DNA of 64,000 nucleotides from JAJPHW01 sp963771505 (GTDB taxonomy: Bacteria; Acidobacteriota; Terriglobia; Terriglobales; Acidobacteriaceae). Each line of letters starts with the position of its first letter. Within the stretch, counting starts at the first letter, position 1. A program made the position numbers and the translations under genes. Below are positions 8,701 to 17,600 of the stretch, piece by piece. Location of the stretch: assembly GCA_963771505.1 (NCBI GenBank), contig CAVYTO010000001.1, forward strand, positions 992,001 to 1,056,000, given 5' to 3'. The notes beneath the pieces were generated by a model. The model had not been told where the DNA came from. It saw only the letters and a program-made list of their open reading frames with translations, and ran no database searches.

Positions 8701-9022
8701 CGAAGCGGACATCCAGTTTTACAGTGGCGCCGCTTAACGGATAGCCGTTAGCGCTTTCGGGAAGCTCGATTCGACGGCGAAAGACCCGCGATCCGTTCGA
8801 CCATTGCGACCCGGCCGAAAATGCCTCCCAACCGGAGTCATCCAATGCAACGTCTTCTGGGTGCGCAACGTCAGCGTGCGTTCGCCAGTCCGCCACCGGC
8901 ATCACGATCAATGATTCCAGCCGAGCCGTTACGAAATGGTAAGGGTCGTCGGTCGGGAGCTGGCTCTGCGCCAAGGCCGGGCAAGCGAAAGCGGAAATGA
9001 CGATAGCGATCCAGAAACGCAT
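5774..9022 (-). CDS. Exported alpha-mannosidase, glycoside hydrolase family 38
   Basis: 1082 residues with a signal peptide (MRFWIAIVISAFACPALAQ). The GH38 catalytic domain starts near residue 250: NSHIDMAWLWPW supplies the zinc ligands H260 and D262, WNPDSFGY holds the nucleophile D372, and HDVMPGSG supplies another zinc ligand. A beta-rich C-terminal half (about residues 680-1075) matches the GH38 C-terminal domains. Residues 30-190 form a jelly-roll-like region before the catalytic domain. The enzyme would cleave alpha-mannosides outside the cytoplasm, consistent with plant or fungal glycan use by soil Acidobacteriota. CAGGAG lies five bases before the ATG. Just 24 bp separate its stop from the FMN reductase start; that link is probably incidental. 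Confidence 0.93.
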   Translation of the reverse strand: MRFWIAIVISAFACPALAQSQLPTDDPYHFVTARLESLIVMPVADWRTHADVAHPEDVALDDSGWEAFSAGSQWSNGSRVFRRRIELPESANGYPLSGATVKLDVRFDFDWNNKGPVTIATFSNGGMISRGDDDMQQPVPLTTNARPGQTFNIAIRIDSPDIVVHMHHARLCIEPPAGHVDPALLRTEIIAAQPMIAAYDRGRAEREALLDSAVKAIDFAALDAKNFAAFDSSLHTAQTKLQALNPYLKQFTIRAVGNSHIDMAWLWPWTETVEVVRNTFQSVLDLMNEYPDLKFTMSSARTYEWMQEKYPYLFDQIRQRVKEGRWEVIGGMWVEPDLNMPDGESLVRQILVGKNYFRKNFGADIHIGWNPDSFGYNWQLPQIYKKAGIDYFVTSKLLWATDYTKFPYRLFYWQAPDGSKLLTYFPHEYANDFNAEQAAKDLAAYAPMIYGKDLEKNPSPDMLYLFGIGDHGGGPTRTMLDTADKLRAPDTVFPKIEFTTAKQFFAEIQDELPKLDVPTWNDELYFEYHRGVFTTQSDTKQRIRHDEEAMLDAEKFSSLASLFGRAYDHEALQADWKNLLFDHFHDVMPGSGLAVNYLEAKRNLEDVDRSAQLITEAAQHEIASHIKTAGLGVPVVVFNSLSWPRHQVTEIAVQMPSAAPSVAVFDSKGRSVLSQLLSVDKVTHRVRLLILADVPSLGYATYFVRARGKAPVSETKQNAVGATDLTMDNGLVHLEIDGKSGCVVALNNPADKQAAFAPAETDTGGPRTYACGALLQAFYDKPKRWDAWNIDADFEKQHWDIDTADSVSLIEGGPLRSIIRVKKHFQNSTFIQDFTMYAASARVDIRMQVEWHEKHILLKATFPVSVHSDKATFEIPYGSIERATTRNTPAEQAKFEVPALRWADLSDNKHGFSLLNDSKYGYDVRGNVLRISLLRSPEWPDPQADEGHHEFTISMFPHSGTWKDAMTVRKGYELNYPLHAAFSQAHDGSLPPEQSLISVDGDNVVVTAVKHEEDGDGMIVRMYEWAGKSATVKVHLAPGNVTSASETNLMESPSGDLTLDHGSIAVPIKPFEIKTIRIAAPR

Positions 9023-9115
9023 TGTGACTCCTGCGAAAGGCTTTAATCTGAAGCGGAAACAATAAAGTCTAGTCGAACCGGAGCACCGTTTGCCACCAGA
9101 TGAGAGAGGAGTGTT

Positions 9116-10480
9116 TTACTTTCCGATGCAGAAGCGGCTGAAGATCAGGTTCAGGATGTCGTCGCTGGTAGTTGCGCCGGTGATTTCGTCCAGTGGACGC
9201 AGAGCGCTGTAAAGATCGAGCAGAACCATCTCGTGGGGAATGTGGCCGGTGACGGCATTGGCGGCTGCGTCCAACGCTGAAATCGACTGCGAGACCAGCG
9301 CTTGATGGCGGCAGTTGGTGAGAAAACCCGGTTCGGAAGCCGTGCCCGCCCCGGCAATCCGCAGAATTTCACGGCGAAGTTCGGGGATTCCCGTGCCGAG
9401 CAGCGCGGACGTGCGCAGGACTTCTTTTGTGGTTGGATGCGAATCTGCGAGATCTGCTTTATTGGCAACGGCAATGAATTTTCGGCCAGTCAGTAACGAG
9501 GTCAACTCCTCGTCTACTTCGGTTAGCGGACGGGATGCGTCGAGCACGAGCAGTACAAGATCGGCGTCGGCGATTGCTTCCCTCGATTTTTGAATACCGA
9601 TCGATTCGGCTTCATCGGCCGCCAACCGAATTCCGGCCGTGTCGACGAGGCGAATTGGAATGCCGTCGATGGCGACCACTTCGCTGACCAGGTCGCGAGT
9701 CGTTCCGGGCGTGGCAGTGACAATGGCGCGATCGCGCTCGACCAAGCGGTTGAATAAGCTGGATTTGCCGACGTTAGGGTATCCGACAACGGCCAGCGTC
9801 AAGCCTTGATGGACGATTTGGCCGTAGGTGAAGGAACCGGCCATTTGCTCAAGCGGCTGGCGGACTGCTGCGATCTGGTTGAGGATTTCTGCGGCGGGGA
9901 GAACGGAGATGTCATCTTCCGCGAAGTCGATTCCTGCCTCCATAGTCGCAATCAATTCCACGAGCAACTGCTTAGTCGGAGCCAAGCGGCGTGACAACGC
10001 GCCACCAAGCTGCTGCGCGGCGACTTGCGCCTGATACAACGTCTGCGATTCGATCAAGTCGCGCACGGCTTCTGCTTGAGTGAGATCGATGCGCCCGTTG
10101 AGAAACGCCCGCATGGTGAATTCCCCGGGTTCGGCGAGGCGTGCGCCAGCGGCGAGTGCCAGGTCCACAATGTAGCGGAGAACGACGGGCGACCCGTGGG
10201 CGGCGATTTCGACGACGTCGTCCGTGGTGTAGGAATGTGGTTTTGCGAAGAACGTGACGACGACTTCGTCTATGCGCTCGACGGTTGTCGTCTGCGAGCT
10301 TGTGGGGATGACCAGTTCCCCGAACACGGCCCGCCCCGGCTGCATATCGGTTTTCAGCCGGAGCATGGGTGAAGCAATGGCGCGAGCTTCGGACCCGGCG
10401 AGACGCACGATCCCGATGCCGCCGCGACCCGGAGGGGTCGCGACCGCTACAATAGTGTCGTCAAGATTGGGTCCGGCCAC
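9116..10480 (-). CDS. mnmE: tRNA uridine-5-carboxymethylaminomethyl modification GTPase MnmE
   Basis: 454 residues, the usual length. The N-terminal tetrahydrofolate-binding domain opens with DTIVAVATPPGRGGIGIVRL. A helical domain encloses the G domain, with GYPNVGKSSLFN (P loop), TPGTTRD (switch I), DTAGIR and NKAD. The protein ends in FCIGK, the conserved C-terminal CIGK motif whose cysteine is needed in MnmE. With MnmG it modifies the wobble uridine of several tRNAs. I take the GTG at 10480 as start because the family begins at this point; no clear Shine-Dalgarno precedes it. It is divergent from the carbonic anhydrase gene with 46 bp between. No mnmG or rnpA is adjacent, unlike the oriC-proximal layout of many bacteria. 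Confidence 0.96.
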   Translation of the reverse strand: MAGPNLDDTIVAVATPPGRGGIGIVRLAGSEARAIASPMLRLKTDMQPGRAVFGELVIPTSSQTTTVERIDEVVVTFFAKPHSYTTDDVVEIAAHGSPVVLRYIVDLALAAGARLAEPGEFTMRAFLNGRIDLTQAEAVRDLIESQTLYQAQVAAQQLGGALSRRLAPTKQLLVELIATMEAGIDFAEDDISVLPAAEILNQIAAVRQPLEQMAGSFTYGQIVHQGLTLAVVGYPNVGKSSLFNRLVERDRAIVTATPGTTRDLVSEVVAIDGIPIRLVDTAGIRLAADEAESIGIQKSREAIADADLVLLVLDASRPLTEVDEELTSLLTGRKFIAVANKADLADSHPTTKEVLRTSALLGTGIPELRREILRIAGAGTASEPGFLTNCRHQALVSQSISALDAAANAVTGHIPHEMVLLDLYSALRPLDEITGATTSDDILNLIFSRFCIGK

Positions 10481-10526
10481 GAGAGCGATTGTAGCGGGAA
10501 TAAAACTTCACCAACGGAGGGAATCC

Positions 10527-11030
10527 TTGTCAGTTACCGACGAATTAATCCGGGCGAATCGGGATTTCGCCAGTCATTTTGATTTTGCCAGCCTTGCGGT
10601 GCGGCCGAAGCGTAAGCTTGCCATCCTCGCTTGCATGGACTCGCGCATCCTTTTTGAAATGTGCATGGGCGTCCGTCTGGGGGATGCGCACATGATCCGC
10701 AATGCCGGGGGAATCGCGACGGAAGATGCGATCCGGTCGCTGGTGGTCTCGCATCATCTGCTCGGAACGGAAGAGTTTGTGATCATCAATCACACCGATT
10801 GCGGCTTATTAAAGAAGGACGAGTCGGAATTACAGGCCGAGTTGCGTAAAAAAATGGGTCCTCTTCTAGAGGAGCCGCTGCCGTTTCACGCATTCGACAA
10901 TTTAGAGGAGAATGTTCGTGCCCAAATTCGAAAAGTGAAGTCTCACCCCTGGATTCCGAAAGACATCCCGGTGCGCGGGTTCGTGTACGACGTGAAAACC
11001 GGGCGTTTGCAGGAAGTACACGAGCGGTAG
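10527..11030 (+). CDS. Beta-class carbonic anhydrase
   Basis: 167 residues. The start is the TTG at 10527: GGAGG sits six bases upstream, and the longer frame overlaps mnmE with no family similarity. Zinc ligands of the beta class are present: C36 in ACMDSR (with D38 and R40 as the catalytic dyad), H89 and C92 in HTDCGL. The short length matches the Rv1284-type clade. The enzyme interconverts CO2 and bicarbonate in the cytoplasm. It is followed after 64 bp by the CcdA/TlpA/DsbD-like cluster on the same strand, with no obvious terminator in between. Confidence 0.9.
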   Translation: MSVTDELIRANRDFASHFDFASLAVRPKRKLAILACMDSRILFEMCMGVRLGDAHMIRNAGGIATEDAIRSLVVSHHLLGTEEFVIINHTDCGLLKKDESELQAELRKKMGPLLEEPLPFHAFDNLEENVRAQIRKVKSHPWIPKDIPVRGFVYDVKTGRLQEVHER

Positions 11031-11094
11031 ATCTGCGCGGTTTGTAACTTATTTAAGGCATTAGACATCTTTGAGCAAGGTAGAATAAATTCGG

Positions 11095-11817
11095 ATGACC
11101 AACCTCCCGCTTCCCATCGCCGCGTTTGTAGCAGGGCTGGTATCGTTCCTGTCGCCCTGCGTCCTGCCGCTGGTTCCGGGATACGTGTCGCTGATCTCGG
11201 GCGCGGGCGTCGACGAGTTGAAGCAGCCGACCGGTTCGCTGCAAAGCAAAATCCTGCTTAACTCGGCGTCGTTCATTCTCGGTTTCAGCATTGTATTCAT
11301 CACGCTGGGTGCGATCTCCACCGAGGTAGGGCAATTGCTGGCGCGTTATCGCTCGGTGCTGGCGCAAATCGCAGGCGTTGTCATCATTATTTTTGGCCTG
11401 CATCTGGCCGGAGTGTTTCGCATCAACGCGTTGCTGGCGGATAAGCGTCTGCATGGGGTGAAGGGCGGCAGCACGGCGTGGGGAGCGTTTGCGATCGGCT
11501 TCGCCTTTGCTTTCGGCTGGACGCCTTGCGTGGGGCCGATTCTGGCGGTGATTCTCGGCTTTGCCGCAGAGCAGGATTCTGTGGTGAAGGGCATTCTGCT
11601 GCTGGCCGTTTACTCGCTTGGCCTGGCGGTGCCGTTCCTGGTGACATCGCTCCTGATTGAGCGCTTTCTGAAGTTTTATAATCGCTTCAAATTCCACATG
11701 CACGCCCTGGAAGTCGCCAGCGGAGTGCTATTGGTGGCGTTGGGAACGTTGCTCGTGATGGGAAGATTTACGATGATCGCGAACTACTTTTCTTCGTTGC
11801 GCAGATTCGTTCTGTAA
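11095..11817 (+). CDS. ccdA: CcdA-type cytochrome c biogenesis / thiol-disulfide transporter
   Basis: 240 residues, hydrophobic throughout, with about six transmembrane helices. The first helix carries the SFLSPCVLPLVPGYVSL signature and the fourth region carries FAFGWTPCVGPILA: these two cysteines pass electrons from cytoplasmic thioredoxin across the membrane in CcdA/DsbD. The length is that of CcdA rather than full DsbD, which has fused periplasmic domains. The next two genes encode a membrane-anchored thioredoxin and a DsbD-alpha-like exported domain, so the three together look like a split DsbD system that reduces substrates outside the membrane. The stop is 10 bp before the next start. 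Confidence 0.93.
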   Translation: MTNLPLPIAAFVAGLVSFLSPCVLPLVPGYVSLISGAGVDELKQPTGSLQSKILLNSASFILGFSIVFITLGAISTEVGQLLARYRSVLAQIAGVVIIIFGLHLAGVFRINALLADKRLHGVKGGSTAWGAFAIGFAFAFGWTPCVGPILAVILGFAAEQDSVVKGILLLAVYSLGLAVPFLVTSLLIERFLKFYNRFKFHMHALEVASGVLLVALGTLLVMGRFTMIANYFSSLRRFVL

Positions 11818-11827
11818 GGAGTTGGCT

Positions 11828-12397
11828 GTGAAACGCAATCCAATTGTGATCGTGGTAGTCGGCCTGATTGTAGCGGTCATGCTATTTGCAGGAATACATG
11901 TGGCGCGGCGCCGGGCGGGGCTGCCGGAATCGTCAGCGACCGCGGCGAAAGGGAAACTCGCGCCAGATTTTTCGTTGGTTACTCTCGATGGCAAACCGGC
12001 GAAGCTATCGGACTTTCGCGGCAAGGCCGTGCTGTTGAATTTTTGGGCCACCTGGTGCGAACCCTGCAAGATTGAAATGCCATGGTTTGTGGAGCTGCAA
12101 AAGGAATATGGCCCGCAGGGGCTTCAGGTAGTGGGCGTGGCCATGGACGATGCCGACCCGAAAGAAATCTCGAAATTTGCTGCCGACATGCACGTTGACT
12201 ATCCGATTCTGGTCGGCAAGGATGCGGACCGCGAGAATATTGCCAATGCTTACGGCGGGGTGCAATTCTTGCCGGAGACGCTGTATCTTGATCGCGACGG
12301 AAAGATTCTCAACAAGATGTTTGGATTGATCAGCCGAAGTGAAATTGAAGACAACGTAAAGCGGGCGGTTGGCACCACGCCAGCGAGCGGGGAATAG
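11828..12397 (+). CDS. TlpA/ResA-like membrane-anchored thioredoxin
   Basis: 189 residues. I choose the GTG at 11828: the AAGGAG at the ccdA stop is then at normal spacing, whereas the in-frame TTG at 11822 would touch it. One N-terminal transmembrane helix (IVIVVVGLIVAVMLFAGI) anchors the protein, with the thioredoxin domain outside. The active site is WATWCEPCKIE (C77, C80), followed by the cis-Pro region in GGVQFLPETLYL. APDFSLVTLDG at the start of the domain is typical of AhpC/TSA-Redoxin-type TlpA proteins. It is expected to take electrons from CcdA and reduce cytochrome c apoproteins or other disulfides. It is tightly coupled to ccdA upstream and the DsbD-alpha-like gene downstream. Confidence 0.92.
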   Translation: MKRNPIVIVVVGLIVAVMLFAGIHVARRRAGLPESSATAAKGKLAPDFSLVTLDGKPAKLSDFRGKAVLLNFWATWCEPCKIEMPWFVELQKEYGPQGLQVVGVAMDDADPKEISKFAADMHVDYPILVGKDADRENIANAYGGVQFLPETLYLDRDGKILNKMFGLISRSEIEDNVKRAVGTTPASGE

Positions 12398-12412
12398 TTC
12401 AGGGTGGAGATC

Positions 12413-12979
12413 ATGGGCGCAAAATCGCGAGTTGCCACAGCGTCAGTGATTTCGTTGCTTGTATTTTGCGCTGGCGCGTTTGCCCAGGAAGCGACTGACG
12501 ATATTCCCGGCAAGAAAGCGCCGTCGGTGACGATGGCACCGGCTCAGTTAACTGACATCGTAAAGGGCAAGGAATCGTCGCTGACGCTGCACTTCAAAGT
12601 GGGCGATGGGTTTCATATCAACTCAAACACGCCGACGGAAGAATATTTGATTCCGACTGCGCTCAAACTGGATGTTCCTACAGACATCGTTGTGCGCAGG
12701 ATCGGCTATCCGACCGGCGAAGCGATGAGTTTCTCTTTCGCTCCGGACGAGAAATTGAGCGTCTACAGCGGGTCGTTTGACATCACGGTCGGATTACATC
12801 TGCTGTCGACCGTGTTGCCGGGAAAATACGAATTTCGGGGACAGCTCAAATATCAGGCTTGCGATAACGCCTCCTGTTACCCGCCGAAGCAGTTGCCGGT
12901 GGCATTCGAAGTGAGGGTGCTGAAGTCGCCGCCCGCGGCGAAGAAGAATCCCGGGCAAAGCCCGCACGTTCATAGCTAA
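12413..12979 (+). CDS. Exported DsbD alpha-domain-like protein
   Basis: 188 residues from the ATG at 12413, preceded by GGTGGAG; a GTG three codons earlier overlaps that site. A signal peptide (VISLLVFCAGAFAQ) precedes a beta-sandwich domain. The cysteine pair C150 and C155 in YQACDNASCYPPK corresponds to the redox pair of the N-terminal DsbD-alpha domain, whose family shows YQGCxxxxxCYPP. In DsbD this domain accepts electrons and passes them to DsbC, CcmG or other partners; here it is a free-standing protein. With the neighbouring CcdA and TlpA-like genes it makes a three-gene thiol relay. The gene ends 1 bp before the converging gltX stop. Confidence 0.87.
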   Translation: MGAKSRVATASVISLLVFCAGAFAQEATDDIPGKKAPSVTMAPAQLTDIVKGKESSLTLHFKVGDGFHINSNTPTEEYLIPTALKLDVPTDIVVRRIGYPTGEAMSFSFAPDEKLSVYSGSFDITVGLHLLSTVLPGKYEFRGQLKYQACDNASCYPPKQLPVAFEVRVLKSPPAAKKNPGQSPHVHS

Positions 12980-12980
12980 A

Positions 12981-14417
12981 TCAGGCGGCAGCCAAACGTT
13001 TAATCGTTTTGTCTTTTCCTAACGCCATCATCACGGAGAACAGGCTCGGGGCTACGCCTTGTCCGGTAAGGGCGACGCGAGCACCGTTGATGAGCGCTCC
13101 CGCCTTGATTCCTTTTTCCGCCGCCAGGTCCCGCAGCAGCTTCTCGGTCTGGGCTTCAGAGAAATCGGTGTCAGCCTCGTAGCGTCCGCCGAGAGCATTC
13201 AGCAGCTTGCGAATGTTTTCGTCTTTCAGGAACTTTTCTACGGCGGCAGGGTCCGGCTGAAAATCGTCGGTGAAGAAGGCGCGAAACGATGTGGCAAAGT
13301 CTTTAAGATTGCGAGCGCGCGGCTTGAGCAAGTCGATCGTTTGAAGAATTTTAGCGTTGTCGAGCGCTGTCGCCTGCATGCCTGCGGCTTTCCATTCTTC
13401 TTCGACCAGCGGCAGCAATTTTTCCGCAGGGTAGGCGCGGATGTATTCCGTGTTGAACCAGGCCAGCTTGTCATTATCGAAAACCGCATTGGAACGGGAG
13501 ATTCCGCTCAGGCTGAAAAGGCGGATCATTTCTTCGTCCCGCACGATCTCTGGGGTGCCTTCGGGCGGAGTCCAGCCGAGGGTCGCGAGAAAATTCCGGA
13601 AGGCTTCGGGCACGATGCCCAGATCACGATAGGAAATTACGCTGGTAGCCCCGTGCCGCTTGCTGAGCCGGGTTTTGTCGGGGCCGAGAATGAGCGGAAC
13701 GTGAGCGAACGTCGGCAACGGGGATCCGAGCGCTTGGTAGATCAAAACCTGCTTTGGCGTATTCGAAATATGGTCGGCGCCGCGAATGACATGGGAGATT
13801 TGCATGTCCACGTCGTCGGCCACAACGCTTAGATGGTAGGTGGGGCTGCCGTCAGACCGGAGAAGTACAAAGTCTTCCAACTCGGTGTTGGCGAACTCGA
13901 CACGTCCGAAGACGGCGTCGTTGAAGGCTGTGGTGCCCGATTCGGGGACAGCAAAACGAACGGCGGCAGGATCGCCTGCGGCGCGGCGGCGCGCGATCTC
14001 ATCCGATGGCAATCTTCGGCAGACACCGTCATACCGTGGCGAACGGCCTTCCGCGGTGGCGGCGGTGCGGCGCTGATCAAGTTGCTCTTTCGTGCAGAAG
14101 CAGTAGTATCCGTGCCCGGATTCGACTAGTTTCGCACCCGCTGATTTGTACAGCCCGGTGCGTTTGGTCTGGTAGTAAGGGCCCTCATCCCAATCGAGGC
14201 CGAGCCAGCGCATGCCCTGGAGAATTCCTTCCACCATCTCCTCGCTGGAACGTTCAAGATCGGTGTCTTCGATCCGCAGGATCAGCGTGCCTCCAGTGCT
14301 GCGGGCGAACAGCCAGTTGAACAAAGCGGTACGCGCTCCGCCGACATGGAGATAACCGGTTGGCGAAGGTGCGAATCGAACTCGAGGTCTGGACGATGCG
14401 TCTGGCGCTGAAGACAT
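12981..14417 (-). CDS. gltX: Glutamyl-tRNA synthetase
   Basis: 478 residues, normal length for a bacterial class I GluRS. FAPSPTGYLHVGGARTALFN holds the HIGH-type motif (YLHVGG), ILRIEDTDLERS is the conserved acceptor-side segment, and TRLSKRHGATSV is the KMSKS-type loop. The C-terminal anticodon-binding helical domain is complete. The insertion region contains HGYYCFCTKEQLDQR with cysteines as in zinc-containing GluRS. No gatCAB gene appears in the window, so whether it is discriminating or not is undecided. It converges on the DsbD-like gene with only 1 bp between, so no terminator fits between them. Confidence 0.96.
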   Translation of the reverse strand: MSSAPDASSRPRVRFAPSPTGYLHVGGARTALFNWLFARSTGGTLILRIEDTDLERSSEEMVEGILQGMRWLGLDWDEGPYYQTKRTGLYKSAGAKLVESGHGYYCFCTKEQLDQRRTAATAEGRSPRYDGVCRRLPSDEIARRRAAGDPAAVRFAVPESGTTAFNDAVFGRVEFANTELEDFVLLRSDGSPTYHLSVVADDVDMQISHVIRGADHISNTPKQVLIYQALGSPLPTFAHVPLILGPDKTRLSKRHGATSVISYRDLGIVPEAFRNFLATLGWTPPEGTPEIVRDEEMIRLFSLSGISRSNAVFDNDKLAWFNTEYIRAYPAEKLLPLVEEEWKAAGMQATALDNAKILQTIDLLKPRARNLKDFATSFRAFFTDDFQPDPAAVEKFLKDENIRKLLNALGGRYEADTDFSEAQTEKLLRDLAAEKGIKAGALINGARVALTGQGVAPSLFSVMMALGKDKTIKRLAAA

Positions 14418-14677
14418 TTGGGATTGGTAAATCCGTGGTAACTCTGAATCAGGTTACGGGCGGGAAGAAACAAGCGTCAAGTTGTCGAGATGCGGGAAAT
14501 GACGATCGAGAGGCCTGCGGCGAGTTCGCGAAGTTCGTTACGGAGAGGCCATGACGCTGCGCGAACTGGCCATTCCGCTCGATTCCTATACCGACCCGAA
14601 AAGTGTTGTGTTGCGAAGTCGTCTATGAAAACATTAACAAACACTCAAACGGTCTGTAGGGAGAGCTGGGCGACGGA
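14418..14677. other. Intergenic region, possible very short ORF
   Basis: The region between gltX and the GGDEF/HD-GYP gene holds no clear gene. One 25-codon ORF (14551-14628, MTLRELAIPLDSYTDPKSV...) has GGAGAGG just before its ATG and could be a leader peptide, but support is thin. No terminator hairpin was recognised. Confidence 0.35.
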
Positions 14678-17600
14678 ATGAATGAAATTGTCATCAGCAT
14701 GGTGCTGGTTCCAGGCGTTGTGGCCCTGCTGCTGTTCCTTGTCTTCACGTATCTCTATGAGCAAAGCCGCCAGTTATATTTCCGCGCGTGGCAGTTGGGC
14801 TGGGCGGCTTACACTTTGCACTACCTGGTGGACGCATGGTCGGTTTATCGCGGGCCTTCGGCCGGGGCAGCGTTTCTAGGATCGTTGCTGCTGGTGGCGA
14901 TGGCGCTGTGTATTTTTGTATCCACCCGGTTGATGCGACGGGGAACCGGGGCTTCGCCCCGCCAACCGTTCCGGCTCAACGCACCGGAGATTGTTTTAGG
15001 CATATTAGGGGCCGCGCTCGCGTATTGGAATGTTCACATCCGTGTGGTCAACGGGGTTTTTCATCCGCAACTTGCCACTGGGCCTTATCTACGGGTGGAA
15101 GCCGCGCTCGGCATCGTGCTCTTGTATGCGTCTTTCTATTTTTACCGCCACGGACACCGCAAAAATTCTCTGGCGTATAGCATCCTTGCCATCTCGCTGG
15201 CGTGCTGGGCGGTGCTGTTGGCATTTGGTCAACTGCACGGGCCATTCGTAGAACTGTTTGGAGCGCTGGGTAATTTGCTGGGGCCATTGCCGCAGATGCT
15301 CTTGGGCATCGCCATGGTGATGGTGCTTTTTGAGAATGAACGCAACGCGGTGCAGGAGAATGCGCTCGCATTTTCGACCCTGGGCGTTGATCCAGCGCGG
15401 CTGTTGGCAGCGTCCGATCTCGAACCCAACATGCAGAAAGTGCTGACTCGATTGCTTGCGCCTTTGCCGGCGGATCGAGCGATGATTTGCTTTTCCGATC
15501 GCTGGCGGCCGCTTTTGCCGTCGGTGCAGGAAGGGTTTTCGCCAAAGTTCATGGCGAAGATGGAGTCCAGCGGCGCAGGAGAATATGTTTCCGAACTGGC
15601 CTATAGGCGGGGCGGATTCGTCACTTTCTACAACGTGCCAGAGATGACGGAACCGCTTCCGGCTTTTCCGGGGGGCAGATTCGAGCAGTTCCGTCAGGTG
15701 TTGGCGGAAGAAGGTATCCGTAACCTCACCGCCGTCAGCCTGCAAACCCGCGAGCACAATTTTGGGGTTGTGTTGTTTCCGCATGCCGAGAGGCGGGTAT
15801 TTGGTTCGTCCAATTTACGCTTGCTGATCGGACTGTCGTTGCAGATCGGGCTCACGCTGGAAAACTACGTGGTGATGCATGACGCACAACGGCGGACGAA
15901 AGAATACGAGTTGCTCACGCAAATCGGGCAGGCTATCAGCTCGCGTCTCGATCAGGACGAAGTGTTACTGACCGTCCACAAAGAGCTTGGACAAATCTTC
16001 GATACCAGCGAGTTTTATGTAGCTTTCCAGGAAGGCGATCATCTTCAATTTGAATTGGAGATCGCCCGCGGGGAAGCGCTCTCCAAGCGGTCGCGCAACC
16101 TTGAAAACGCTTTGCCGGAATTCATCGTGCGCTCTGGGCAGCCGTTGCTGATCCGCTCTGATCTGGAAAAGGTTAGAGAGCGGCTGGCGGTTTCACATGT
16201 ACCCCCGCGTCCGGAGCAAAGTTTTTGCGGCGTGCCGATTATGCTGGGGGGCAGGCCCGCCGGAGTGATGGTGGCGTTGAGCACCGACCGCGAGTATGCC
16301 TTCGAAGAGCGCGATCTGGAAGTGATGCAGACGGCCGCGGGCCAGGTTTCGGTTGCGATCGAAAATGCGCGCTTGTTTGCGGGAGAACAGCGGCGGTCGC
16401 GGCAGATGGCCTTCCTGAATAGCGTTTCGAAAACTGCAATTTCCAGTGAAGATGCCGAGCAGATGATGGCCGAGATCGTCGGACACATCCAGAAGAACTT
16501 CAATTTTGATCACATTGGCATTGGGATCCTCGATTACGCGACGAAAGATATCGAGATCAAGGCGGAAGCGGGGGTGACCGCCAAGACATTGGGCCGCCGG
16601 ATCCCGCTGGGAACCGGCATTGTCGGGCGCGTTGCGAGAACTGGCGAGACTGCCTTGGTGCAAAATTCCGCGCGCGGCCAATTGCAGGGAGTGATGGAAA
16701 ATGCCCGGGCGGTGTTGTGCATCCCGATCAGCTATGGCGAGACGTTGCTGGGAGTCCTCAATGTAGAGAGCCTCAACGAAAACGCATTCGTACCGCAGGA
16801 CCGGTTGATCATGAACACGCTCGCCGATCTGTTGGCGACCGCCCTGCACAATTCCTTCGTCTTCCAGAAATTGCAACAGCAATCGATCACCGACGGGCTC
16901 ACCGGCATCAAGACGCGGCGTTTCTTTCTGGAGTCGCTGTCTTCAGAGTGGAAGCGCGCTTCCCGCTCCGGGCGTCCGTTCTCGGTTGTGCTGATCGATC
17001 TCGATAAATTCAAAGAAGTTAACGACAGTCTCGGGCACCTGGAAGGGGATCTCGTCCTCGCGCGCGTGGGCCGCCTGCTGGAACAAAAATGCCGGCAATC
17101 GAATATCGTGGCGCGATACGGCGGAGACGAATTCATCATACTGATGCCGGAAACCGGCGCGGAACAGGCTCAGATTCTGGCGGAACGATTGCGCCTGTGG
17201 ATGGCCAGCGATCCCATGCTGAACGAGCACCACATCACCGGCAGTTTCGGCGTGGCCAGCTTTCCAGTGCATGGATTCTCTGGCGAAAGCATTATTCGCG
17301 TGGCCGATGCCGGGATGTATGTCTCGAAACATGCCGGCGGTGACAGGGTTTCGACCGCCGACCAGTTTGCCGAGGATGAAACCGGTGTTGTGCAGCGGCA
17401 ACTGATCTCAGGCTATATCGATAAATTTCTGCAGCGCGACCATGCTGGGCCTGAACATTTGGAAGAGCTGACGGCCACTCTCAGGAAGTTGAGCGGCGGG
17501 GACGAATGCAATGTTCATGTGTTGCGCGAGTCGATCGAGTCTCTCACTCACGCGGCCGAGCTCCGCGAATTGAATGGATCGGGGCACGGCGAAATCGTGG

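Noticed and set aside
10254..10526. N-terminal extension of the carbonic anhydrase
   Set aside because: This part is antisense to mnmE, and the TTG at 10527 has its own GGAGG.
11053..11703. 216-codon open frame on the minus strand
   Set aside because: Antisense to ccdA; the product is a basic low-complexity sequence caused by codon bias.
13059..13832. 257-codon open frame on the plus strand
   Set aside because: It lies fully antisense to gltX, whose motifs are unmistakable; the product has no family pattern.
15089..15784. 231-codon open frame on the minus strand
   Set aside because: Antisense to the GAF-GGDEF-HD-GYP gene, without a family pattern.
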